A stretch of DNA of 64,000 nucleotides from Marvania coccoides (GCA_963854735.1 OY978100.1:1488001-1552000); one strand, 5' to 3'; shown: positions 20,625 to 31,541, counted from the first letter of the stretch. A program made the numbers and translations. The notes: a model not told the origin generated them from the letters alone.

Positions 20625-22256
20625 TTAATTTTTTCTCTTGGGCAGCCCTTTTGCCGCCGCTTTCCCGGCCTTTGGCAGCTTTGGCAGCGCATCAAAATTC
20701 TGCTCCCGCTGCGCCTTTTGCGCCGCCAGCGTGGCGTTCAGCCGCCCCGCGTAGTCGCACATCCGCCGCATGATGATGGCCTCCAGCGGGGACAGCGTTT
20801 TGGCCGTGGGCGGCGGGTAGTAAAACTTGAGGCGCTCCCCGTCCAGCGCTCCCTGCATCGCCTTCACCTCCTCTCGAGGCATCTCCCGTAGGTAGTCCAG
20901 CGCCGCGCGGAATGTGGGCACCTCCACGATCCACCCCTCCAGCCCCGCGTTCGGCTCGAGCTCCCCTGGCGGCTGCGGCTGCAGCGCTTCTTCAGCAGAC
21001 AGCGGCAGCTCGCGCCCCGACTTCGTCAAGTTGAAGAACACCGCGATGGACGCGTAGTTCACCTCCCCAGCCAACGGCAGCGCCGCCCAGGGCGGTCCGA
21101 AGAACACAGGGATACAGCCAGACAGCACCGCCGCTGGGAGCGCCCTCGTGGCTTGCGAACCGTAGGGCAGCACGGCGCAGAAGATCGAGCGCTGCATCGC
21201 GCGCAGGGACTCCTCTTGCGGGGGGTCCGTCGCGCAGCTCACGCTGAGGTCGCTGGCCTTAGAGGTGCCCAGCTCCGCCAGCATTGCCGCCAGCTGGCGC
21301 CGCCCCAGCAAGGAGGGCTCTCCCGCTAAAGAGGCGCCGTGTTTCACCTCCCTGGGCAACAAAGCCGCCGCTTCCGCCGACTCCGCGGGGCATCGCCCGC
21401 GGAAGAAGAAGAAAGTGGGGCGCAGCGCCCCCAGCGCCGACGCCTGCAAGTCCACTCCCGTCGTGACCACCAGGGGCACCAGCAGCGAGTCGCCGTGCGC
21501 CGCGCGGTCGCGGTCGTTGTCACAGAACACCGCGCGCTCGGACGCGATGAAGAACGACCGCTTCAGCCGCGCGCAGGTGTCCATTAACCCGCCGGGAGCG
21601 CCGCCCGCCGTCGGGCGCGACAGCACCAGCCTCCGCCCCGCCGTCGCCCGAAACTGCTTCATCTGCATCACCCCGTCCACCATCAGCTGCGAAATCCACG
21701 TTCCAACCTCGTTAAAAGGGTTGAAGGGCGGGGCGGCAGCGCTGGTATTGCGGCGAGCTAAATGCCACGTGGACTCGTACCACATGGCGTAGCAGTGCGA
21801 GTCCACAAAGACGAGGTCCGCGTCGTTGATGTTCTTGGTGCGGTGCGCTGTGCGGCTGATGGCGTCGGCTATCCAGTGGCCCGAGGCATGTTGAGCGGCC
21901 CAGTGCGGGGTGCGGTGGAGGCCGTCTACGCCCTCACCAGGGATGTCAAACGGCCAGGCGTTTGCTATGCTGCACTGCGGGATGTTCAGGCCCGGCGCCA
22001 GGTCCCTGGAGGGGTCCACGATGAAAATTTTGCAGGGGGCGGTGTGCGGTTCTGGGACTGCCGGCACGGAGTCCCACTGGGCCGCCCTGCGCAGCCTAGG
22101 TATTGTGGTGGGAGGAGGGTCTAACGGTGCGGTTGAGGTGCGGAACAGAAAGAGGGCTGCGCGAAAAATAGCTGCGAGATGTGCAGAGGGAGATAAAGAT
22201 TAGGTGCGGGGTTTGTGACGGGGGTGCGGTGGGATGCATAGATCGCGTTTGATCAT
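20625..22256 (-). CDS. Exostosin-like (GT47) glycosyltransferase
   Basis: The main exon (22171-20625) encodes a GT47-type protein. It starts near KIFIVDPSRDLAPGL and carries ADLVFVDSHCYAMW, LVPLVVTTGVD, RPTFFFFRGRC and the donor-binding region SIFCAVLPYGSQATRALPAAVLSGCIPVFFG. Such enzymes transfer sugars to cell-wall or glycoprotein glycans in the Golgi. The 5' end is uncertain because no ATG occurs in frame in the main exon. A candidate 37-nt first exon (22256-22220) joins through a 48-nt intron to place IFRAALFLF as a short signal anchor, giving 527 residues, but its donor (GTCACA) is weak. The catalytic family is well supported; acceptor and product cannot be predicted. Confidence 0.78.
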
Positions 22257-22965
22257 GATATGACACAATTTTTGAAGCCTACCGAAGAGAAGAATTGTGT
22301 AGCCGGCCGTTTTAAGTCGGACTTTTGTTGCTTCCCAACGCCTCCAGCGCCGACCTCGCGGCGCTTTGCCCACCATCACTTCATCACTCTATTTATTTAG
22401 GTATTTTATTGGAGCAACAGAGCAAAAAATGGGTGCTTTTCAATACTGTGCCACGATTTCAAATGTTGATGTGACAGGTGGCCATGTAGGCTGAGCAGGG
22501 AAGAAGAAACAAACTTCTGTCCAGTCAATAAAGTGCCTTATATATTGAATTAACCGCAGGCCAAAAGAAGCACTCGTTGGTGCAGCGTTGCAGCAGGCTG
22601 GCTTCCCCCGAATGAATGACTCTCGTCGGGGTAGCACCCAGTAAGGCTGAACACGAATGCGAAGGAAAAAAGACGATGCTTTTCAGGCCAGGAAGAGATG
22701 CAGGATACGTTCGCTTACACTGCACCGTCATTCCATCTGTTCAAGCCCACATTTTGTGACAAGTTCAAGTGTTTTTTTTTCAGCTAGCAAAATTTATTTG
22801 AAAGCGTTACACTTGCACCGTCACAGATACTGCTTGATATAATGAGCCTTTCTGATTCACATAACGCCAAAAAATATCATCTTCATTCAGCTCTTTTTCC
22901 AAAACATTTCTGTCGTCCAAAGCAGGGAATTTATCAATTTTGTTCATTAAAAAATATATTTTATC
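22257..22965. promoter_or_regulatory. Divergent spacer, GT47 (-) and dehydroascorbate reductase (+)
   Basis: About 700 bp of AT-rich sequence expected to hold both promoters. No gene or recognised motif. Confidence 0.35.
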
Positions 22966-23957
22966 ATGCCGACCGATATTACTGCAATTGTGAAGGGCCG
23001 CTCCCAAGGCCACAAGCAGCTGGGAGCCTGCCCTTTTTCAGGACGGATTCTGCTGGTTCTTGAAGAGAAGGAGATTCCCTACAACCTGGAGTACGTCGAC
23101 CTCGACAACAAGCCCGACTGGTGAGCCGTCGCGTTGCGTCCAATGCCCTTAGGGGGCAGTTTTGCCAGTTTTCAACTTTTTGACGTCGAAAAAAAAATTG
23201 GCCAACCTTTGGCCTCTTTCCCTTTTCCCCGTTCAACCCCACTCTTTATTATTCCCCACATGGGTAGGCTGCTGAACGTGAACCCGCTCGGCACGGTCCC
23301 GGTGTTGAGAGACCACGAAACTGACAGCTACATCGTGGACAGCGACACAATCTCAGACTACCTGGAGGAGAAGTACGCGCCCGGGAAGGACATCGAGCGG
23401 AAGCCCCTGCGCAAACGGGGCCCCCAGCCGTGAGTTCTGCGCCATTAAAAAAACTGTTGAATTTCTCTCCCGTGTGGAACCCTCCAGTTTTTATTTATTC
23501 TTGCAGGGGGCTGAACCTGTGGCCCCGCTTCGAGAGCTTCCTGATCAGTGGCTCTCCCAGCGACCGCGAGCAGCTGGCTGAGGAGCTGCGTCAAATTAAC
23601 GGAGCAGTGGGAGACCAGGCACCGGCTACGCCCTACGTGGGGGGGGAGGAGCCCTGTGCGTGGGACTGCGCCATCGCCCCCCGCCTGTACATCGCGCGTA
23701 TGGGCTGCAAGGTCCTTCACGGCTGGGATTTTGCGCAGGAGTTTCCCAACGTCAAAACCTACCTTCACCGCTGGTCTGGGCGCACTTCCTGGCGAAACAC
23801 CGCTAGCTGGGACAATACGAGTATTATCGAGGATCTGCGCGCCAAGCTGAAGGAAACCAGCGAGAAATATCCTTGTTTTTCACTAACTGTTGCCACCACG
23901 CTTTCCAAGTGTGTTTTTGAGGGTGCAGCTGCCAGAAACACCCGAGCTGGAAGTTAA
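22966..23957 (+). CDS. DHAR: Glutathione-dependent dehydroascorbate reductase
   Basis: Exons 22966-23120, 23268-23429 and 23507-23957 give 255 residues. DHAR regenerates ascorbate from dehydroascorbate with glutathione in the ascorbate-glutathione cycle. The GST fold opens with LGACPFSGRILLVLEEK, which contains the catalytic CPFS motif typical of DHAR and CLIC-type GSTs. It continues with NVNPLGTVPVLRD (cis-Pro) and IVDSDTISDYLEEKY, then the helical domain with CAWDCAIAPRLYIARMG. There is no transit peptide, so a cytosolic form is likely. The C-terminus after about residue 220 is longer than usual and low in conservation; a final unrecognised intron is possible there. Confidence 0.92.
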
Positions 23958-24117
23958 AAAAAAAACGTTTTCAATAATGCGCGACAAAAAAAATGTCGAT
24001 TTTTCATTTTCTGCTATTCCTTGCGAATTTGACGGCCGATACATGCCGAAATTTTCAGTTGAAATGAGTCAAGTGCTGTAAAGAATGACGGACGCCATCT
24101 TCACCTTCCCTCCAGGT

Positions 24118-24532
24118 TTCAAGGTTTCAAGGTTTCCAAAACTTGTGCCTAACTTTGCGGTTGGCAGATGCAGAGGTGCATCAAAATGTTTGCAAGCTGC
24201 GGGATTTCCAAAAAAGTTCATTACAAGCTCATGAACTCCAAGCTGGCCTTTTCGGCAGAATGGAACTTAGTAAATAGATTGGGTAAAACATGCATACCAA
24301 AACAATCCATTTGAAAACTAGTTGAGGTTCGTGCAATACAAAACAAAACATAGACCCCAAAAGGGTGACTAAAGGGGCGAGAAATCGCCCCTATGAAAGG
24401 CAATTGCATGCAGGTCATCAACGCCGGTCATTAGCCGCATCACCGCCGCTCGCAACGTGTCATGGTGGACAAAATTAACCATTTTTTCTTTTCTCTCTTT
24501 CTTACGGCTTCGTAAGACCTTGAAACCTTGAA
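24118..24532. mobile_element. Candidate MITE with 15-bp terminal inverted repeats
   Basis: TTCAAGGTTTCAAGG at 24118-24132 is the exact reverse complement of CCTTGAAACCTTGAA at 24518-24532. The 415-bp interior has no ORF with coding character and carries a hairpin repeat (24342-24408) and a second hairpin CTTACG-GCTT-CGTAAG at 24501-24516. No clear target-site duplication was found, so this stays a candidate. Confidence 0.45.
24342..24408. repeat. Hairpin-forming dispersed repeat, copy B
   Basis: GGGGCGA (24374-24380), GAAA loop, TCGCCCC (24385-24391) make a perfect 7-bp stem with a GNRA-type tetraloop. It aligns with copy A at 4127-4187 over about 60 bp. Confidence 0.5.
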
Positions 24533-24592
24533 TCCCCCCCCCCCCTTATGTTGTGTTATACTGCACATACAAGCAGAGAACGAGCTCCATGC

Positions 24593-26458
24593 TCATTGCG
24601 TGTGCTCAGGCTTCCCAGCCACGGTCTCCTTGTAGGCGGCCGCCTGAGGCCCCTCGCCAGCAGCCAGTACTCCAATTGGAGCCGCCGACGCCGCCCCGCT
24701 GCCCTCAGAATGGTGCTCAACCACATTCCCAGCCACGGTCTCCTTGTAAGCGGCAGCCTGCGGTCCCTCAGCGGAGGCCAGCTTCCCCACTGGAGCCTCA
24801 ACCTCCGGCCCGCCTCCCTCACCGTGACGCTCAGCCATCTTTCCACCCGTGGTCTGGTCAAAGTGGGAAATGGGGACGGGAAGGGGGAACCCAGCTGGCT
24901 TTTCCTGCTGAGAGGTCTGCGCGCCGCCACCGCTGCTTCCGCCGCCGTCGCCTCCCTCCATCTGCCCAGCCTGCTTCGTCATCAGGCTCGAAGCGGGGGG
25001 CAGCAGCGACTCCTCTCCTCCCTCCTTGGTCTCGGCCATCACTGCTGACGTGGCGTGTTTTCCAGCCCCCTGCGCCTGCTGGCGGTCCTTCTCCTCGGCC
25101 AGGGCCTTGCCGTGCGCGTATATGCCCCTCATGGTGTCTGGCAGGTGCATCACACTCTCTTTCGCGCCGTGCAGTGCCTCCACGGTCACACGGCGCATCT
25201 GAAATTATTAAAAGAACGCAAGACCAAAACTAGTATCTTTAGAAATCAGCATAAAAGCGATGCAACACATGCAATTTTGCGGACTGCACTAAAACATGTA
25301 CCAATTGGTAGCCTCACCTGCTCGGAAACGGCCTGTGCCTTGGTGCGGGAGGCATCAGCAGCAGCGGCCGTGGCCTCGCGCGCCGACTCCCCGATGGTCT
25401 TCTCGGGGCTCAGCCCCACCGCCTCCTTGGCCGCCGCCGTCAGCGGCTTCTCCGCGGGGATCCCCGCCTTCACTTTGGTGGCCTGCACCATCACAGCCAC
25501 GCGGTTCACAGTGACGCAAGCAACACGCTTGGCGACTTCCTTGGCGTGCGCCACAGCGCCCTGGGGGGTTGCTCCGGCCTTAGGAGTTTCTTTGGTGTCC
25601 TCAGCGGGTTTCTTCTCCTGCTGCTCGGCGTGGTGGCGGTGGCTGCCCGCCAGTTCGCCAGCGCCGGCAGATTCCTCCCAGTGGCCGTGCTCGTGCTCCT
25701 CCGCGCGCTTCTTGATCTGAAACAATGCAAAACACAAACGAGTCATACATGTTTATCTTAATAATGGCGAAAAAGCACAATGAGAAGTAAAATCTTGGCG
25801 TTGTGAGGCTGGGGCTTTTTTAATATGCATGGACCCCTATACCTCGGGGCTGACGTCTTCAGGAGAGGCATAAGCCTCTATCTGCTCGTATTCCTCCGCC
25901 TGAAGTAGAAGAAAGGTGTTGGAGAACTTGGATCAGCTTGTTTTTTAATATCAAAAAGCTGTTAGAAAAACACGGAACTTCCAGAAGAGGGGGGGGGTGA
26001 CTGAGACTTGCCTCGTGGCCCTTGACCATGGGAAAGAGCTGCTCTCCATGCTTGGGGTCTTCCCCCCAGGGCTCGTGGTACTTGCGCGGCTGCAGAGAAA
26101 AATACATTTTTGTTTAGTCACAGCATGTGCCATCAACATGGCGAGCGAAGAAAACGAAAGATGAACAACTTAAAAGCATCGAAATTACCTCTTCCTCCTG
26201 CGCGCCCTGCTTTGAAATCTTCTCAATCAGGGGGCTCTGAGCGTGCTGGCGGGTGGCCTCCCCCGTCGGCGTGGTAGGCTCAACGCCTCCTCGGAGGGAA
26301 GTGGCGCCCGGCAGGATGTCTTTGGTGGGCGCAGCGGTCTCATTCTGCACCATTGCACGAATAATGAGGCAATGTCGCTGTTCAGCTACTTCAAAAATAA
26401 TATAGGAGACAAAAATAAGGTTTACCTTCGGCGCCATCCTCGGCTCGGTAGCAGACAT
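24593..26458 (-). CDS. LEA-like hydrophilic stress protein
   Basis: Six phase-0 exons: 26458-26426, 26344-26189, 26089-26012, 25899-25843, 25716-25318 and 25198-24593; 442 residues. The protein is rich in Ala, Glu, Lys, Gly and Thr with no hydrophobic core, and has LEA-group-3-like helical stretches (AKEVAKRVACV, AAKEAVGLSPEKTIGESAREA). Two copies of EGPQAAAYKETVAG separated by about 35 residues lie near the C-terminus. LEA proteins protect membranes and enzymes during desiccation and cold; that role is inferred from composition. Intron 3 has a GC donor (GAG then GCAAGT). The many small exons at the 5' end all preserve frame, which supports the model. Confidence 0.7.
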
Positions 26459-26984
26459 ATTGGCTAAAATTAAGTTTAGGGGCAATTTTAAGGATTTTTA
26501 AAATCAATATTTGAATTCCGGAACCAAAAAGGGGAGAAAATCCCTGACAGGGCTAACTTCCAGGTCAAGAGGCCTCTTGATTTTAATTGAAAATGTAAGA
26601 AAACAAGGACATCCGGTAACTCGCCGTTTTTTGCCTCTAAATGTGCGAAGACGGGTAGGGATTTTTCCAGCAGACGGTGGAAATATTCGAAATACGAAAC
26701 ACTCTCTTCTTGTGATGTCGGTGACGGATGTCAGAGCTCTCTTTGGTTCCGCAGTTATATGCTGGTGATATACACCCCGATTTATATTTCTAGAAATGCG
26801 TCGGGGTGCAGGAACAGAACGGTCACCGGGTGAGCTGGCAAGCAAACAACTCACGCCATTTCCAATGGCATTTACAACATTTTTTTTTAACAATTCAAGA
26901 GAAATTCATCTGCCTTAGCTAGGTCCGAAAGCGCCGGCCTTGGCCCTCTCCCAGAAAATTTTGATCAGTTCGAATTTCGGGAAA
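26459..26984. promoter_or_regulatory. Divergent spacer, LEA-like (-) and VDE-related (+)
   Basis: About 525 bp between start codons; both promoters are expected here. No motif recognised. Confidence 0.35.
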
Positions 26985-29027
26985 ATGTTTACAGAGGCAG
27001 CGCTGGCCTCTTTGAGTCCCACGCCAGATCTACATCGCGAGAAAAAATCAGCACCCCATCGGCGCAGGGCGCCCTCCAGAGGCCCTGCCCCCGTCCCTCC
27101 AACACATCACCGACTGCATATCCCCCGCCACCTTCAAACAGCCACCACCGCAGCGAGCACCCTCGGCGCCAGCCCCACACCATCCTCTCCGCACCTCTCT
27201 AGCGCCCCCCTCTTCCGTAAATCCCCCATTCCTTGGCGCACAGCCCTGAGGGTGACGTTGCCGCTCTTCGTACTCATCGCCACCGGCCTCCTGCTACCCT
27301 TCATCCTCGGCCCTGATCCCAAAACCACCCCGAGGTCACTAACAAGAACTCCTGCGGCGCAAGGTGGACCCGGCTCTGGCGGCTCAGGCGGTGCAGTGCG
27401 CATTGCGGTAATAGCGCCCTTCGACTCCCCCAGCACGCTGGGGCCAACGTGGGGGGAGGTGCTGGAGCACATTGGCGCGCGGATGACGTGGACGGAGCCA
27501 GGGGTGCAGCTCCGCGCCGTGGACGTCGCCTCTCTTGCTGCTGGGGACAATGTTTTTGAAGGCGACGACATCGTGCTTGCGATGGGCGTAAACGAGGCTG
27601 GCTCCGCCGCTGCGGTAGCTCAGGCTGTGGGAGACATCTCCACCTTTGTTTCGCTCGGTGGTACCCCTGATTTACGGTCGCTGGCGCGCCTGGCAGGGGC
27701 CTCTGTGCCGCCCAAGGCTGGCGACGGCGGGGGCGGCCCTCTCGAGGCGCTATGGGAAGCGCTTTCAGCCTCAGCGCGCCTGGAAAAGCAGCGTGCGCAA
27801 GTGGTGGCCACCGTAGAGGAGATGTACGATCGCCGCACCTCTGATGACCTTCTTTTCAGCCTCCTAGTGTTGGTTAACGAAGTGGTCCGCCCTGTGGCAG
27901 CGGTGTCCAACTCCACGAAGCGGGCGGACGCCGGGCTGGACGCCGTGACGTGCATGGTCTCCAACTGCGGCAAGGAAATGTTCAATTGCTTTGCAAAGGA
28001 TGCCACGTGTCGTGCCGCCCTCGACTGCATGAACGGCTGCAGTTTCAACGACCAGGTGTGCTCCTACCGCTGCATCGCGTCTTACGAGTCGCCGGCGCTG
28101 GAGAAGTTCAGTTTGTGCATCATCCAGAAGCACAACTGCCTGGGGCTGAGCGCTGAGATCCCAGAGGTGGGCGCAGCATGAGCACTGGATTTTACAATGT
28201 CATTTATAAATATATAAATATATAAATATAAATATAAATATAAATATATAAATATAAATATAATTTACATGCGGCTAAAATAAACATATTAACTTGAGGT
28301 TTTTTCTTCTTTCCAGGGCCCCAATCCCGAGCCCATGACCACTTTCAGAGGCCAGCCCCTGACCCATGAAGTGAGCGATGGACTTTTTGTGGGGTGGCTC
28401 GATGGAGCACAGGCCGCCATCGACCGGACCAGCATGCAGCTCGAGCCGCACTCTTGGCGCATATTTGCAGGCAAGATTTTTACGACGAATTTCAAAGCCT
28501 CCTACAACCAGGGAGAATCATTCGTCGGGTTGATTAATACATGGATTTCACATAATGCAGGCAAGAACCCCGCTTTTGATTTCTTCCCCTGCCAGTTCCA
28601 GCTGTTCTACCCCGGGCGCGCCAAAAACAGCATGTGGTACCAGCCCGTGTTCAAGGTCATCACCATCGACGGCCGCTCGGTGTGGCGGCAGCGCCTCTAC
28701 CGCGTGCGAAAAGACGCCACGCCCGGGCGCTTCACGCTCTCAGTACTTGATAACGGGGTCACGTCCCTTGAAAAGTGGTCGATTTTGGACTGCGATGATG
28801 CCCTGGAATGGTGCATATTTTACTACAGAGGCGCGGCAGCAGCGGCTGGCATGTCGTACACCGGGGCTGTGCTGGGCAGCAGGACGGGGGACTGGCCAAC
28901 GGACCCTCAGGCGTTGAGGCGGATCGAGGGCGTGCTGGATGGCGCAGGCATCAAGATGTGGGAGTTGAGCACTGTGAATAATGACGATTGCGTCGGGGCG
29001 CCTCTGGGGCGCATTGGGCCGCAGTAG
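26985..29027 (+). CDS. Violaxanthin de-epoxidase-related protein (VDR-like)
   Basis: Exons 26985-28166, 28317-28470 and 28561-29027 give 600 residues. The N-terminus is basic and Pro/Ser-rich (plastid targeting likely), with one membrane span near residue 85-110 (LRVTLPLFVLIATGLLLPFI). A VDE-type cysteine-rich segment follows (MVSNCGKEMFNC, CMNGCSFNDQVCSYRC, QKHNCLG). Then comes a lipocalin-like part: GKNPAFDFFPCQFQLFYPGR, WYQPVFKVITIDGRSVWR, VLDNGVTSLEKWSI and EWCIFYYRGAA. True VDE de-epoxidises violaxanthin in the thylakoid lumen; VDR paralogues are of unknown activity. The longer N-terminal region makes VDR more likely than VDE. The second intron is GC-AG; if it is retained, the frame stays open for 30 extra residues. 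The ATG at 26985 is preferred to an upstream in-frame TTG. Confidence 0.82.
28204..28265. repeat. AT-rich simple repeat (AAATAT-type)
   Basis: Lies within intron 1 of the VDE-related gene. Confidence 0.9.
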
Positions 29028-29242
29028 TCAGGTTAATTTTTGTTCGAAATGTCGGGTTTGCTTCCAATTTTTGAGGCTGCACGGCGGTGCATTTTCTACC
29101 TGAATATTTGTACTTGAAGAACATGTTTAATTTGTTACTTATTAAATTAGTTAAATAAAGAAATTACTACCGTAAGTAGGCGCAGCTGTGGGGTGCGAAG
29201 GAGCAACGGCCTGCGAATACTTTTTTTTGTCAGGGGATTATT

Positions 29243-29821
29243 ATGCTGATTGACGGCAGCAGGCTGACCGTTACCGACAACAGCGGCGCAAAAGAGGTGA
29301 GATGCGATGAATTCATGCTAATTGTATGCGTCCAGAGGCGTTAACGATCTCCGCCGCTCTCCTGAAACTCATCTTTGTAAAACATGTTTCTCCTGTTTTG
29401 TGTTTCAGGTCGAGTGCATTAAGGTGAAAGGACGGTTCGCTACCATCGGCGACATTATCACCTGCTCAGTGAAAAAAGCCGGCAAGGGTAAAGTAGAACA
29501 GGCAAGTAGTTCCATTTTGATTTATGTTTACTTAAATTAAAGTTTATTTCGAAGAAAAGACTTCTTCAATTCGACAATTAAACACTGTTCTCGATATATG
29601 TCTTGCTGCTGCAGGGCCAGGTTGTCAAGGCCGTGGTTGTGGAGACCAAAAAGGAGGTGAGGCGGCAGGACGGCAGCGTCATCAAGTTCGACAAGAACTC
29701 CTGCGTGCTGGTGAACGCCAAGGGGCTGCCCATCGGAACCCGCGTGCTGGGATTCGTCACCCACGAGCTCCGAGCCAGGCAGCTTATGAAAGTGCTGTCA
29801 TTGGCGGCCCGAGTCTTCTGA
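29243..29821 (+). CDS. MRPL14: Ribosomal protein uL14, bacterial type (probably mitochondrial)
   Basis: Exons 29243-29296, 29409-29501 and 29615-29821 give 117 residues, close to the bacterial L14 length (about 122). It shows [75 protein letters not shown] and [10 protein letters not shown], all uL14 signatures. It binds 23S-type rRNA in the large subunit. Plastid L14 is normally plastid-encoded in green algae, so a nuclear bacterial-type gene is most likely mitochondrial. No presequence is visible; an acceptor-like site just upstream (29231-29233) with a GTAAGT donor near 29173 suggests a 5' UTR intron. Intron 2 is GC-AG (CAG then GCAAGT). Confidence 0.93.
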
Positions 29822-29902
29822 GAAAATATTAAACACGTTTACAAAAATACGGAACCAACCCAACTCGGAAATACATTGGAGCGGCAAGTACTTCTCAGCA
29901 GC

Positions 29903-30100
29903 ATGGCAAAGATTGGAGACCGTGCTTCTATGGCCCTGCTGGTGGCGTTGAGCGGCGGCACTTTTGTGGCGCTGTTGATGACTAGCGCAGCAAAAAAGGC
30001 GGGAATTCTGGGGCCGCAAAATATGTCCAACAGCAGCACCCCTGAAAAAGAGGTCGAGAAAAACTTCCATGACCGCCTGAAAGCGCTGGAGAGAATGTAG
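29903..30100 (+). CDS. Small single-span membrane protein, 65 residues
   Basis: A short intronless ORF begins 81 nt after the uL14 stop on the same strand. It encodes MAKIGDRASMALLVALSGG with a hydrophobic stretch (ALLVALSGGTFVALLM), then a basic and charged tail (EVEKNFHDRLKALERM). The size and topology resemble small mitochondrial inner-membrane accessory factors, but I do not recognise the family. There is little room for its own promoter, and a TGTAA motif lies 50 nt after its stop (30150-30154) with none between the two ORFs. This suggests one dicistronic transcript with uL14. Confidence 0.5.
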   Translation: MAKIGDRASMALLVALSGGTFVALLMTSAAKKAGILGPQNMSNSSTPEKEVEKNFHDRLKALERM

Positions 30101-30175
30101 ACAGCGAATTTTATGCAAGACTTTCTAGTTGTACAAACACCCTTTCATCTGTAAGTGAAATACGTCAGAACAGTA

Positions 30176-31032
30176 TTAACAAGCTGCCTTGATGTCCCAG
30201 CTGTCGTCCCACTTCTTGTGCGGCTGCCTCATCCCAGGCGGGGTGGGCCTGGGGCCTTCGCGTTTGATTGGCTTCAGGCGCCTGCGGTTGGCCAGGAACT
30301 GCTGGTCCAGCACCGCACGGTTGACCACGATGGTGGGACGCACCGCCTGCAGCTTGCGGTACAGCATTGCGTTGCCCTCAACCACTTTGTCCGCCTGCTG
30401 TTGCATCCTGGTGAGGGAAGAAGCCTTGGCATTGGCCATGTGCTGCAGAAAGGGGGTGAAGAAGCAAGAAATAAAGGAAAAAATGGGAATTTACAAGAAG
30501 CAAGAAATAAAGGAAAAACTGGGAATTTACAAGAAGCAAGAAATAAAGGTTACTTCTGATAAGGCGACGAGTAATGACAACGGTTATGCGAATTTCTCAC
30601 TCTTTCGTGCTCCGCTAGGGCAGTTTTCGTGGCAGCTGGCGCGGTGGCCACCGCCACGAGGCGCCTGACCAGCCGCTGGTTGGCTTCCTTGATCTCCTGC
30701 ACTCTGTGGGGGTCGTGGCCGTAGCTGGCCAGCGGCAGCTCCTTTTTCTTGGGCCGCCGCGCTTTAGGACCGCTGGCCTGGGGCTTCAGGGCTGTTGCCT
30801 GAGGGAGCGCTGGGGAGGAGCGGTGTGAAACGTTCGAGGCCATCAACAGCCGCTGAATTTCCTCCACCTGTGCCTCCAGCTCCACGGGGCTGCCGATGTA
30901 AGGGAACTCGGCTCCATCTGTCGCCTCCAAGTCCATCAGCCCCAGATCGTTGTTTACTGTCAGCACATCGGCTTCGCAGCTGCCTTGGGGTTCGGCCGAT
31001 CGAATTGGGACAGCGCCCTCTGCTGCGGCCAT
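30176..31032 (-). CDS. CFAP97-domain-like protein
   Basis: Exons 31032-30601 and 30442-30176 give 232 residues. The N-terminal half is acidic and unconserved. The second exon holds KVVEGNAMLYRKLQAVRPTI followed by a basic stretch (LDQQFLANRRRLKPIKR), resembling the KIAA1430/CFAP97 pattern of a leading 'N..L..+L..++PT' then basic residues. CFAP97 proteins are linked to cilia and axonemes in animals and flagellates. If correct, it hints at flagella or a retained flagellar gene. The motif is short, so the assignment is tentative. The gene converges with the small ORF at 29903-30100, with only 75 bp between stops. Confidence 0.5.
30459..30549. repeat. 36-bp tandem repeat, about 2.5 copies
   Basis: GAAGCAAGAAATAAAGG recurs at 30461, 30497 and 30533 with a constant 36-nt period, inside the single intron of the CFAP97-like gene. 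Confidence 0.9.
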
Positions 31033-31328
31033 TTCTGAGCGACCTCCACGCGAGGCTACCCTCTCAAAGATAGTAACGAACCTCTGTTTCGATGGGTGAG
31101 CGCGTAAATTGAGCGTGAGTTTAGGGTGAAATGTATTTTTTTGGTCAAAATTTGGTCCAGCTTAAGCTGGGGGTTCGTCGTAGCGCGCTCGAGGCGATGG
31201 CTGCTATTTTTTAAAGGAAATCGCCTCCAAAACCTCAGTTAAATTGGTTTTTATTTGAAAAAAGCGATCCTCTGCAGCGCCGTCATTTTTATTTAGTAAA
31301 ACTAATTTGGAAATTAAGATTTCACATA
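31033..31328. promoter_or_regulatory. Divergent spacer, CFAP97-like (-) and small basic protein (+)
   Basis: 296 bp between start codons of divergent genes; both promoters expected. Nothing specific recognised. Confidence 0.35.
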
Positions 31329-31541
31329 ATGCCGACGAAGCGCGGCCCGCTTGTGAAGCAGCTTAGGAATTTCATCAGTGAGATGCCGCCTGAGAACATC
31401 GCCCCTTGGAAGAACCCGAACAACAAGATGAAAGCAATCATCCGAACAAAAATCAGAGGGAAACTCGAGTCTGCGATCAGAACGGTACAAGAAAATATCG
31501 CCAAGCAGCACATATTGCGGTTAATGAGGGAGCGGGAGTAA
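31329..31541 (+). CDS. Small basic protein, 70 residues, unrecognised
   Basis: Intronless ORF starting MPTKRGPLVKQLRNFIS and ending LRLMRERE, with many Lys/Arg and a helical C-terminal half. Gly/Pro/Asn residues (MPPENIAPWKNPNNK) break the middle. Composition is that of a real, nucleic-acid- or ribosome-associated protein, but I cannot place the family. The ATG is the first after an AT-rich leader. A GTGAGA donor-like site and a distant TTGCAG after the stop may mark a 3' UTR intron. Confidence 0.45.
   Translation: MPTKRGPLVKQLRNFISEMPPENIAPWKNPNNKMKAIIRTKIRGKLESAIRTVQENIAKQHILRLMRERE

Larger units (their letters stand above)
23958..24592. other. Convergent spacer holding a candidate MITE
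   Basis: Between DHAR (+) and the LEA-like gene (-). Most of it is a 415-bp segment bounded by 15-bp inverted repeats, followed by a poly-C run. Confidence 0.5.

Noticed and set aside
31319..31332. TTTCACATAATGC shared with 28548-28560
   Set aside because: A 13-nt match without flanking similarity; likely chance.
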